This document shows positions 1 to 6,041 of a stretch of DNA of 38,454 bases, in pieces. Each line of letters begins with the position of its first letter. Position 1 is the first letter of the stretch. Origin of the DNA: Microcaldota archaeon (GTDB taxonomy: Archaea; Micrarchaeota; Micrarchaeia; Micrarchaeales; CABMGC01); assembly GCA_023256515.1 (NCBI GenBank), contig JAGDYD010000017.1, positions 1-38,454 of the forward strand. The letters are read 5' to 3'. Made by a program: the position numbers and the translations under genes. The notes under the pieces are model-generated. The model was not told the origin of the DNA and did not search any database. It was given only the letters and a program-made list of their open reading frames with translations.

Positions 1-37
1 TGCCAATGATTGAAACGAACCTTGAAACCGTGAGGAA

Positions 38-59
38 CCCCACGAATTTATTCGTCGGG
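38..59. other. Short hairpin near the window edge
   Basis: ACGAA at 42-46 pairs with TTCGT at 51-55 around a TTTA loop. After one C-C mismatch, CCC at 38-40 pairs with GGG at 57-59. It lies just beyond the stop codon of the small minus-strand gene at 66-233, so it could mark the 3' end of that transcript, but no T-run follows. It could also belong to a structured RNA running off the window. Confidence 0.3.
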
Positions 60-65
60 AAGATG

Positions 66-233
66 TCAGATCTTTGTGAACGCTTCTGCGAACTTCTTGC
101 TGAACTTTATAGAGCCGTAATAGTCATCTGAAAGCTTTATCCCTCTTTCGTTTACTCTCATTGTTGGGCATCCCGCGTTCGGATCGAAATGTGTGAGCAC
201 AACAACTAAACCATTGCTTTTTAGCAGTCTCAT
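66..233 (-). CDS. Small hypothetical protein, 55 aa
   Basis: This is a complete ATG-to-TGA frame of 55 codons, read from 233 down to 66. The product begins MRLLKSNGLVVVLTHFDP and ends SKKFAEAFTKI. It has a hydrophobic stretch near the N-terminus (residues 8-14) followed by a mixed charged region; I see no signal peptide, no full membrane helix and no metal-binding pattern. The upstream DNA (about 236-275) is very A+T-rich and could hold a TATA element. I do not recognise the family. It could be a genuine small protein or the remnant of a longer gene. The next minus-strand gene upstream (pyrE-like) ends at 323, about 90 bases away. Confidence 0.4.
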   Translation of the reverse strand: MRLLKSNGLVVVLTHFDPNAGCPTMRVNERGIKLSDDYYGSIKFSKKFAEAFTKI

Positions 234-322
234 ATTAATCAATGAATATTAAAAAGCATTTATTTTTATTCTTTTCTTAAAAACATCTTTACTCCTCTGC
301 AAAGACCGTTACTGTGAATATA

Positions 323-1003
323 CTAGCCATCAATTTTAGATTTTATTTGTGCAATTTCCTCTTCCGAAAGCTTGTCCTTGAGCACATTCAGCATTGTGCC
401 AATGTCTGTGATAGCTCTGAGTTTAATGCCAGATTTTTCAATCTCAATCTTTGCGTTTTTGCTTGATCTGTCTATAACCACATATATTCCCTTTATCTCC
501 ACGTTTTTGATCCCAAGAACCTTTGCCTGATACTTTACCTGTTCTATTGCAAGTTCCTTGCTCGCGAAAGATGTCACTACATCATCAAACAGATACAATT
601 TGTCGTTCTCGCATAGCAAGCCTTCGACAAGGGAATGTTGGCCATGGTGTTCTAGGTATGCGGATATTTCGGAAGGTTTGGTTATCTCCTCTGGCAACTT
701 GCGGGTATAGAGCACAGGTATACCGCACTCTAGCCCAACACCGCTTGCTATCGGAACTCCCGCAGTAGCTATGCCCACAATCTTCGTCCCCGCATCTATA
801 TCTTCTTTTCTTAGCATCTCGCAAAAAGCTCTAGAGACATCGGCAAAGAGATCGGGAAAAGAAGGAAGGGGCCTTAGATTTATATAAAAAGGGCTCCAGG
901 AGCCGTCAGCCAAAGTCCATCCCTCCGGCCTGTCTCTTAAAGTAAGAAAAAGTCCGTAGTCATAAATCTTCCTTATTATACTGTTTTCTAGCTTGTTTGG
1001 CAT
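323..1003 (-). CDS. pyrE: Orotate phosphoribosyltransferase-like protein
   Basis: The 226-residue product fits the type I phosphoribosyltransferase fold and most resembles orotate phosphoribosyltransferase, which joins orotate to PRPP in pyrimidine synthesis in the cytoplasm. Near residues 34-43 it has the family's 'G.. SPFYINLR' N-terminal motif, then the 'VGIATAGVPIASG' segment at 76-88 and the PRPP-binding strand-loop at 138-148. That last motif reads DDVVTSFAS, where the family normally has a 'DDV(I/V)TTG' loop, so the Thr-Gly that contacts the phosphate is replaced. The C-terminus is helical and charged. A TATA-like element at 1031-1038 sits about 30 bases before the ATG, so the mRNA is probably leaderless. 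Its base composition looks more G+C-rich than the central genes of the window. The fold is secure; substrate specificity is inferred. Confidence 0.75.
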   Translation of the reverse strand: MPNKLENSIIRKIYDYGLFLTLRDRPEGWTLADGSWSPFYINLRPLPSFPDLFADVSRAFCEMLRKEDIDAGTKIVGIATAGVPIASGVGLECGIPVLYTRKLPEEITKPSEISAYLEHHGQHSLVEGLLCENDKLYLFDDVVTSFASKELAIEQVKYQAKVLGIKNVEIKGIYVVIDRSSKNAKIEIEKSGIKLRAITDIGTMLNVLKDKLSEEEIAQIKSKIDG

Positions 1004-1030
1004 AGAAATTGTTAATTTGTTGAGCGTAAA

Positions 1031-1038
1031 GATTATAA
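1031..1038 (-). promoter_or_regulatory. TATA box for the pyrE-like gene
   Basis: On the minus strand this reads TTATAATC. It lies about 28-35 bases before the ATG at 1003, which is the spacing expected if transcription starts at or next to the start codon, giving a leaderless mRNA. It is back to back with the 16S promoter. Confidence 0.5.
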
Positions 1039-1063
1039 AGGTATTTCCTCATATTATTAATGC

Positions 1064-1073
1064 TTTTTATAAT
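1064..1073 (+). promoter_or_regulatory. TATA box for the 16S rRNA transcript
   Basis: The plus strand has TTTTTATAAT here. An archaeal start about 25 bases downstream falls near 1095-1100, just at a perfect 7-bp hairpin (AATTGCG at 1095-1101, TCT loop, CGCAATT at 1105-1111). That would leave the 5' arm of the 16S processing stem (1117 onward) inside the primary transcript. Confidence 0.5.
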
Positions 1074-1116
1074 GCTTTTGGCATTATCAGTGAAAATTGC
1101 GTCTCGCAATTGGATT

Positions 1117-1141
1117 TAGTCTTGAGGAGTGCAAAGAGGCT
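1117..1141 (+). other. 5' arm of pre-16S processing stem with bulge-helix-bulge
   Basis: Bases 1117-1128 are perfectly complementary to 3180-3191 (12 bp). Next comes a 4-bp helix, 1129-1132 with 3172-3175 (one G-U), then a bulge AAA at 1133-1135, then 1136-1141 (GAGGCT) pairing with 3166-3171 (AGCCTC). On the other strand AATT (3176-3179) bulges between the outer and the 4-bp helix. This is the bulge-helix-bulge layout that the archaeal splicing endonuclease cuts in pre-rRNA. Confidence 0.75.
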
Positions 1142-2216
1142 CGCAATTGCTTTTCGCGGCAAATCGACTCCAGTCGATGCTGCTGGAGGGCACTGCTATC
1201 AGATTTCGACAGCCATGCAAGTTCGCCCAACGGCTTCGTTGAGCGGCGTACGGCTCAGTAACGCGTAGTCAACCTAATGTAAGGAGGGGGATAACCTCGG
1301 GAAACTGAGGATAATACCCCATAGGCTAGGGATCCTGGAAGGGGCCTTAGCCGAAAGGTACGCAAATTGCAGCGCAACCACCTTACAATGGGACTGCGTC
1401 GGATCAGGCAGATGGCGGGGTAACGGCCCACCATACCTATGACCCGTAGGGGCTATGGAAGTAGGAGCCCCGAGAAGGGCACTGAGACAAGGGCCCTAGC
1501 GCTACGGCGTGCAGCAGGCGCGAAAACTCCACAATGCGCGAAAGCGTGATGGGGGAAGTCTGAGTGATGCACTTCGGTGCATCTTTTGCCAAGTATAGCA
1601 AGCTTGGCGAATAAGTGCTGGGTAAGACGGGTGGCAGCCGCCACGGTAATACCCGCGGCACAAGTGGTGTCCACGATTATTGGGCTTAAAGCGTCCGTAG
1701 CCGGTTGGAAAAGTCTCATGTGAAATATAGGTGCTTAACGCCTATGCTTGCACGAGATACTATCCGACTAGGGAGTGGGTGAGGTTGGGAGTACTTATAG
1801 GGGAGGGGTTAAATCCTGTAATCCTATAAGGACTACCGGTGGCGAAGGCGCCCAACCAGAACACATCCGACGGTGAGTGACGAAGGCTAGGAGAACGAAT
1901 CGGATTAGATACCCGAGTAGCCCTAGCAGTAAATTATGCAGACTCTGGTGTTGCACTTGCTATGAGCTGGTGCAGTACCGTAGGGAAACTGTTAAGTCTG
2001 CCGCCTGGGGAGTACGGCCGCAAGGTTGAAACTTAAAGCAATTGGCGGGGGAGCACACAAGGGGTGGATGCTACGGTTTAATTGAATCCAACGTCGGAAA
2101 CATTACCTGGAGCGACGGCAAGATGAAGGTCAGGCTAAAGACCTTACCAGATGAGCCGAGAGGTGGTGCATGGCGATCGTCAGTTCGTGGTGTGAACTGT
2201 CCGGTTAAGTCCGGTA

Positions 2217-2705
2217 AGCAATTGAGTGATGCAATGAAAGCGAAACTAAGCAAAGAATTTTGCTATCTTGCCGGCCTTTCGAGGCTGAGCAAGGAAGAGA
2301 AGTCTAAGGTAAGCGCAAAGAGCGAGATAAAGGAGATAATAGAGAGATTCGTGGAAATAGCAGTAAAGCTCGGCGTAGAGCCGAGGAAGATAGTCGTGGA
2401 AGAGAATGAAACATTTTTCTACCATTCCAAGATAGCTAGACAGATAAGAAAAATAAGGGAAAATGAGATAAAAGTATTCAGGCACAGAAACGAGTTGTCA
2501 TCTAGCTACATAGCTGGCATATTCGATGCGAGAGGGAGCATAAGGTCAAAGAGCGTGGAGATTTCTTCAATGAAGCCAAGCGAGGCGATAATGCTGGAGA
2601 ATCTTGGCATGCATGTAAGGGGAAACAGGATTGCAAACATAAGCGAGTTTATCATGCTTATAAAAGGCTATAGTCTTCGCATAGAGCTCATTCAATTGCC
2701 CGGTA
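2217..2705 (+). mobile_element. Archaeal BHB-type intron in 16S rRNA encoding a LAGLIDADG protein
   Basis: The conserved 1100 region of 16S is split. Upstream it reads TTAAGTCCGGTAA (to 2217), and downstream it resumes CCGGTAACGAACGAG (from 2700). The junctions fold as a textbook bulge-helix-bulge: CCGG (2211-2214) pairs with CCGG (2700-2703), each followed by a TAA bulge (2215-2217 and 2704-2706), and inside lies an 11-bp helix, 2218-2228 with 2689-2699 (one G-U). Because both bulges are TAA, the intron is 489 nt wherever in the bulge the cut falls. Splicing restores GTCCGGTAACGAACGAGACC. The insertion is at about E. coli position 1101. The core codes for the protein at 2234-2725. Confidence 0.92.
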
Positions 2706-2725
2706 ACGAACGAGACCCTCGCTGA
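2234..2725 (+). CDS. Degenerate LAGLIDADG homing endonuclease or maturase in the 16S intron
   Basis: This is a 163-residue, two-motif LAGLIDADG protein. Motif 1 is YLAGLSRLSK at residues 11-20 and motif 2 is YIAGIFDARGSI at 92-103, separated by about 80 mostly helical, charged residues. In active enzymes the eighth residue of each motif is the metal-binding acid. Here it is Ser19 in the first and Arg100 in the second, so cleavage activity is doubtful. RNA-binding or maturase function, or decay, are the alternatives. The ATG at 2234 is the first in the intron; the open frame continues upstream into 16S exon 1 (to 2042), but that part is rRNA and is rejected. The stop codon lies in exon 2, 20 bases past the 3' splice site, so the last seven residues are encoded by 16S sequence. 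The protein could only be made from unspliced RNA, or from excised intron that lacks a stop codon. Confidence 0.8.
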   Translation: MKAKLSKEFCYLAGLSRLSKEEKSKVSAKSEIKEIIERFVEIAVKLGVEPRKIVVEENETFFYHSKIARQIRKIRENEIKVFRHRNELSSSYIAGIFDARGSIRSKSVEISSMKPSEAIMLENLGMHVRGNRIANISEFIMLIKGYSLRIELIQLPGNERDPR

Positions 2726-3165
2726 CAGTTGCTACAGGTCTAGCGATAGATCTGGCACTCTGTTGGGACCGCCTCTGTTTAAAGAGGAGGAAGGAGAGGG
2801 CGACGGTACGTCAGTATGCCCCGAATCTCCAGGGCTACACGCGGCATACAAAGGTTGGTACAATGGGTTGCAACTCCGAAAGGAGAAGCTAATCCCCTAA
2901 AACCAACCGAAGTTCGGATTGAGGGCTGGAACTCGCCCTCATGAAGCTGGAATCCCTAGTAATCGCTTGTCACTATCGAGCGGTGAATATGTCCCCGCTC
3001 CTTGCACACACTGCCTGTCAGGTCATCCAAATGGGGTGCTAGTGAGGCGGCATCTTCATGGTGCTGTCGAACTAATATTCCGTGAGGAGGGCCAAGTCAT
3101 AACAAGGTATCCGTAGGGGAACCTGCGGATAGATCACCTCAATTATTAGTGTGCAAAGTTGCGAA

Positions 3166-3191
3166 AGCCTCGCATAATTTCCTCAAGACTA
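3166..3191 (+). other. 3' arm of pre-16S processing stem with bulge-helix-bulge
   Basis: AGCCTC (3166-3171), GCAT (3172-3175), bulge AATT (3176-3179) and the 12-base outer strand (3180-3191) pair with the 5' arm at 1117-1141. Cleavage in the two bulges would release a pre-16S with about 30 nt of leader and 35 nt of trailer. Confidence 0.75.
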
Positions 3192-3198
3192 TGTCATT

Positions 3199-3226
3199 AT
3201 CATAAGGTTTAAATAACCTCTATGAT
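3199..3226 (+). terminator. Hairpin after the 16S processing stem
   Basis: ATCATA (3199-3204) and AGGTT (3205-3209) pair with AACCT (3215-3219) and TATGAT (3221-3226) around a TAAAT loop, with a single bulged C. It follows the 3' processing arm and partly overlaps the TATA box of the EF-1A gene. It could mark the 3' end of the 16S transcript; no long T-run follows, so the terminator role is tentative. Confidence 0.4.
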
Positions 3227-3236
3227 ATATATAAAC
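3225..3236 (+). promoter_or_regulatory. TATA box for the EF-1A operon
   Basis: ATATATATAAAC lies about 40-50 bases before the ATG at 3275, placing the transcription start near 3252-3258 with a leader of about 20 nt. The leader contains GGTGA at 3265-3269, the Shine-Dalgarno site. Confidence 0.55.
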
Positions 3237-3274
3237 GAGATTATCTCGTTATTTGATGTTTAAAGGTGAAAAAG

Positions 3275-4543
3275 ATGGCAGAAAAACCACACATGAATTT
3301 GATCTTTATAGGCCATATAGACCACGGAAAATCTACAACAGTAGGAAGGCTTCTTTATGAAACAGGGGCTATAAGCGAGCAGGATATAAAGAAGATGAAA
3401 GAAGAAGCTGCAAAATACAACAAGCCAACATTTGAGTTCGCTTTCGTTATGGACCAGCTAAAGGAAGAAAGAGAAAGAGGAATTACAATAGATATAGCCC
3501 ACAAAGAATTTCAGACACCTAAATACTACTTCACAATAATAGATGCCCCTGGACATAGGGACTTTGTAAAGAACATGATTACAGGAGCAAGCCAAGCTGA
3601 TGCTGCAGTATTAGTTGTATCATGCGTAGATGGTGTGCAGGCTCAAACAAGAGAGCATGCCTATCTTGCAAAGGTTTTGGGAATAAATCAGCTTGTAGTT
3701 GGTATAAACAAGATGGATGCTGCAAACTACGATAGAGTAAAATACGAAGAAGCAAAGAATTCAATAATGAATTTGCTTAAGACAATAGGCTATGATACAA
3801 GCAAGATAATGGCAATACCTTATTCTGCTCTTGCTGGAGACAATGTAAAAACAAAGTCAGACAAAATGCCATGGTATAATGGGCCTACACTCCTAGAAGC
3901 ACTTGATACATTCCAAGTCCCTCCAAAGCCGGTTGACAAGCCATTAAGGTTGCCAATACAAGATGTTTACAGCATATCAGGTTTCGGTACAGTGCCTGTA
4001 GGAAGAGTAGAGACAGGAGTGATGAAGCCAGGCGACCAAATAATAATAATGCCTCCTGGTGTAAAGGCAGAGGTTAAAAGTATTGAGATGCACCACCAGC
4101 AGCTTCAGAAGGCAGAGCCTGGTGACAACATAGGATTCAACATAAAAGGTGTAGACAAGAAAGACATAAAGAGAGGCGATGTCGTTGGTCCTGTGAGCAA
4201 TCCACCTACAGTTGCACAAGAGTTTACTGCTCAAATAGTAGTAATAAACCACCCTACAGCAATAGCTCCTGGTTATACCCCTGTATTCCACATACACACA
4301 GCTCAGGTTGCAGCTACAATAACAGAGATCATCGAAAAGAAGGATCCTAAGACTGGCCAGTCATTGCAGAAAAACCCAGAGTTCATAAAGAATGGCGATG
4401 TCGCAATAGTAAAGATAAGGCCAACAAAGCCAGTAGTTGTCGAGAAATACAGCGAATTCCCACAGCTTGGAAGGTTTGCAATAAGAGATATGGGCCAGAC
4501 AGTTGCTGCAGGAGTAGTCCTTGATGTAGTGAAGAAAGAATAA
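3275..4543 (+). CDS. tuf: Translation elongation factor 1-alpha (aEF1A)
   Basis: This is the GTPase that brings aminoacyl-tRNA to the ribosome. The 422-residue length is normal for archaeal EF-1A. The G-domain motifs are all present: P-loop GHIDHGKST at residues 13-21, DAPGHRD at 90-96 and NKMD at 145-148. The effector region holds 'RERGITID' near 66-73. Two beta-barrel domains follow, with the conserved '[14 protein letters not shown]' stretch near the start of domain 2. I place the start at the ATG at 3275, five bases after GGTGA; the GTG at 3266 lies inside that Shine-Dalgarno site and is rejected. uS10 follows after eight bases, the usual archaeal tuf-rps10 arrangement. Nothing in the sequence is abnormal. 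Confidence 0.97.
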   Translation: MAEKPHMNLIFIGHIDHGKSTTVGRLLYETGAISEQDIKKMKEEAAKYNKPTFEFAFVMDQLKEERERGITIDIAHKEFQTPKYYFTIIDAPGHRDFVKNMITGASQADAAVLVVSCVDGVQAQTREHAYLAKVLGINQLVVGINKMDAANYDRVKYEEAKNSIMNLLKTIGYDTSKIMAIPYSALAGDNVKTKSDKMPWYNGPTLLEALDTFQVPPKPVDKPLRLPIQDVYSISGFGTVPVGRVETGVMKPGDQIIIMPPGVKAEVKSIEMHHQQLQKAEPGDNIGFNIKGVDKKDIKRGDVVGPVSNPPTVAQEFTAQIVVINHPTAIAPGYTPVFHIHTAQVAATITEIIEKKDPKTGQSLQKNPEFIKNGDVAIVKIRPTKPVVVEKYSEFPQLGRFAIRDMGQTVAAGVVLDVVKKE

Positions 4544-4551
4544 ATGATTGC

Positions 4552-4857
4552 ATGCCAGTAGCCAGGATAAAACTTATAAGCAGAAATGCGAATGACGTCA
4601 AAAGCATAGCCAATCAAATAATAGAAATAGCAAAAGCTTTGAATATTAAGTACAAGGGGCCAATACCCCTCCCAACAAGGGTTCTAAGAATTACTACAAG
4701 GAAAACCCCTTGCGGTGATGGAAGCCATACATTTGAGCACTGGGAAATGCGCATGCACAAATGGATTGTGGAAATAGACGGCAGCGAGCAGGCACTTAGG
4801 CAAGTAACGAGAATACCAGTCCCTGATACAGTTCAAATAGAAATGACCCTTAGCTGA
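4552..4857 (+). CDS. rps10: 30S ribosomal protein uS10
   Basis: The 101-residue product matches uS10 along its length. The N-terminal strand is 'ARIKLISRNANDV', and the protruding loop contains 'PTRVLRITTRKTPCGDG' (about residues 42-58) followed by 'FEHWEMRMHKW'. It binds the head of the 30S subunit next to uS3 and uS14. It follows EF-1A by eight bases and is surely co-transcribed with it. A T-rich tract immediately after the stop probably ends the operon. Confidence 0.97.
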   Translation: MPVARIKLISRNANDVKSIANQIIEIAKALNIKYKGPIPLPTRVLRITTRKTPCGDGSHTFEHWEMRMHKWIVEIDGSEQALRQVTRIPVPDTVQIEMTLS

Positions 4858-4898
4858 TCTTTTTTTGCATATCTTTTTAAAGCTTTTTTTGTTTTTCG
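4858..4898 (+). terminator. T-rich terminator of the EF-1A/uS10 operon
   Basis: Three T-runs (TTTTTTT at 4860, TTTTT near 4872, TTTTTTTGTTTTT near 4884) follow the uS10 stop codon without a stable hairpin. Oligo-T tracts of this kind end transcription in Archaea. Confidence 0.6.
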
Positions 4899-4959
4899 AC
4901 AATCCTATAAATATCAAAGACTCTTTTTAAATATTTGTGTATAATGATTATTGATTTAT

Positions 4960-5169
4960 ATGAACGCTGTAGAGAAAATAGATAAAGAAACAGATTCGTC
5001 TAATTTCAAAGATGAAATCGGGTACCTTGGTAGTGACCTATTGCCGAGGGCAAAAGGGGTACGTGCAATAGATCAGCAAAATGATCAGCAAAAAGAACAG
5101 CAAGAGAAACAAGATCTTACCAAATTAAGAAGGCGAAGTAAATTTGAAGACGAATTTGATATGTTATAA
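4960..5169 (+). CDS. Small charged, Gln-rich hypothetical protein, 69 aa
   Basis: The product starts MNAVEKIDKETDSSNFKD and is hydrophilic throughout. A Gln-rich block (about residues 43-56, QQNDQQKEQQEKQ) is followed by a basic patch RRRSK and an acidic, hydrophobic tail ending DEFDML. There is no membrane segment or cysteine. I chose the ATG at 4960 over the in-frame TTG at 4951, because a TATA-like element (TTTTTAAATATTTG at 4923-4936) lies about 25-35 bases upstream and would make the mRNA leaderless. The gene stands alone between the EF-1A terminator and a convergent membrane-protein gene. I do not recognise the family; the low-complexity composition suggests a partly disordered protein. 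Confidence 0.55.
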   Translation: MNAVEKIDKETDSSNFKDEIGYLGSDLLPRAKGVRAIDQQNDQQKEQQEKQDLTKLRRRSKFEDEFDML

Positions 5170-5179
5170 CCTAATTCTG

Positions 5180-5236
5180 AGATTTTTATTTTTTATTTTT
5201 ATAACCTAAAAGTTTAAAAAGAAAAGAAAAAAGATC
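5180..5236. terminator. Bidirectional terminator between convergent genes
   Basis: Plus-strand T-rich tracts lie at 5183-5203. From about 5214 to 5232 the plus strand is A-rich, so the minus strand is T-rich just after the end of the 5239-5808 gene. Each convergent gene thus has its own oligo-T terminator. Confidence 0.55.
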
Positions 5237-5238
5237 TT

Positions 5239-5808
5239 TTATACTTTGGTGGTTATTGGCACAATTGGTAAGTTATTAATAATAGAAAGACGTATAGTAA
5301 TTACTATTATAGCAATTACTATGCTTGTTATCAAAATCACTCCAAAAGCAGCTAGTTTGCTGGTTTTCTGCTGGTTTGACAATGCAAATATAGATATTAC
5401 AAATCCCCATATTTCAAAAATGATTGGCAAGAATGAAATGATGGGTATCAACTCTAGCCATAGAAATATTATTATTGGCATATATCCATAAACTACCGCT
5501 GTAAATGTCTTATTGTAGCCTCCTTTAAATAATTTGAATAGCTTGCCAAATATCTGGTAAAGGAAAGCAGAGACAAAGAACATAATGGGCACAAGCACAA
5601 GAAACGTTAATAAGCTAGACCCAACTAAAAATGCCCCTATAACTCCTCCTACAAAAATAAACACTGTCAGTATGTATATTATAAAAGGTATGGCCAATAC
5701 CTTATAGTAAAACAAGATGGATTGGCTTATGCTCCTTTCTTTCATTGTTGCAGTCTGTGGATGCAACATTATGTTAAGCCCTTCTTTTATTTCTTCTATA
5801 AAGATCAT
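5239..5808 (-). CDS. Yip1-like multi-pass membrane protein
   Basis: The 189-residue product is mostly hydrophobic, with about five predicted membrane helices (roughly residues 31-52, 55-85, 102-120, 125-146 and 152-176). The layout, with a short amphipathic N-terminal helix and the motif pair 'LYQIFGKLFKLFKGG' then 'YGYMPIIIF', is typical of Yip1-domain proteins of Archaea and Bacteria. Their function is not established; eukaryotic relatives act in membrane trafficking. The ATG at 5808 is preceded by AGTGATTAG, a good Shine-Dalgarno match at the window's usual spacing. It is a single-gene unit, convergent with 4960-5169 and divergent from 5S rRNA. The membrane location is clear; the family call is moderate. 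Confidence 0.7.
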   Translation of the reverse strand: MIFIEEIKEGLNIMLHPQTATMKERSISQSILFYYKVLAIPFIIYILTVFIFVGGVIGAFLVGSSLLTFLVLVPIMFFVSAFLYQIFGKLFKLFKGGYNKTFTAVVYGYMPIIIFLWLELIPIISFLPIIFEIWGFVISIFALSNQQKTSKLAAFGVILITSIVIAIIVITIRLSIINNLPIVPITTKV

Positions 5809-5887
5809 CTAATCACTGACTTTATTATAGAGTTAATCTTTATATATAATGCCTAAATTAAATATGGCTAAACCAGTCCTTGGTAAA

Positions 5888-5897
5888 GTATAAAAAT
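5888..5897 (+). promoter_or_regulatory. TATA box for 5S rRNA
   Basis: GTATAAAAAT is centred about 26 bases before the first base of 5S rRNA at 5919, so transcription would begin at or next to the mature 5' end. Confidence 0.65.
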
Positions 5898-5918
5898 CTT
5901 TTTGAGCATAAAAATAAG

Positions 5919-6035
5919 TGCCAAACGGCCATAGGAGCAGGGTAACGCCCGATCCCTTACCGAACTCGGAAGCTAAGCCTGCTCACGATATGAAATACTG
6001 CCCAATAGGGTGGGAAAGCATATTGCTGTTTGGCA
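5919..6035 (+). rRNA. 5S ribosomal RNA, stand-alone gene
   Basis: The RNA is about 117 nt. The terminal helix pairs TGCCAAAC at 5919-5926 with GTTTGGCA at 6028-6035. The conserved loop segment CCGAACTCGGAAG is at 5960-5972, and the 'GGGTGGGA' block of helix IV/loop E is near 6008-6015. It is separated from 16S by about 2.8 kb and has its own promoter, so it is not part of an rRNA operon. The convergent prenyl synthase gene ends only six bases after it. A T-rich stretch (ATTTTGTCT) follows the 3' end and may terminate transcription. Confidence 0.95.
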
Positions 6036-6041
6036 TTTTGT

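Larger units (their letters stand above)
1167..3140 (+). rRNA. 16S ribosomal RNA, interrupted by a 489-nt intron
   Basis: The 5' end matches the archaeal 16S start, beginning ACTCCAGTCGATGCTGCTGG at about 1167. Conserved blocks follow in order, including the 530-loop region near 1632, the 'GATTAGATACCC' region near 1902, the 'AAACTTAAA' region near 2029 and the 1400 region near 3015. The 3' end is close to GATCACCTCA at 3131-3140. The span is 1974 bases; removing the intron at 2217-2705 gives a mature RNA of about 1485 nt, normal for Archaea. The gene stands alone: no tRNA-Ala or 23S follows, and EF-1A begins 134 bases downstream. The tail ends CACCTCA rather than CACCTCC, and many genes in the window carry a GGTGA Shine-Dalgarno site that fits it. 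End positions are estimates to within a few bases. Confidence 0.95.

Noticed and set aside
1-62. Possible CRISPR-like or structured RNA at the left edge (two TTGAAAC copies, a hairpin)
   Set aside because: Only two short copies about 16 bases apart and no repeat-spacer pattern; the edge prevents a decision.
2042-2233. In-frame N-terminal extension of the LAGLIDADG gene into 16S exon 1
   Set aside because: Bases before 2217 are conserved 16S sequence; the frame is open there by chance. The first ATG inside the intron is at 2234.
993-3116. Several frames of 60-90 codons across the 16S gene on both strands
   Set aside because: They lie entirely in conserved rRNA sequence and have no protein-like features.
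3141-3274. tRNA-Ala or 23S rRNA after 16S
   Set aside because: The interval holds only the processing arm, a hairpin and the EF-1A promoter; no cloverleaf or 23S start was seen.
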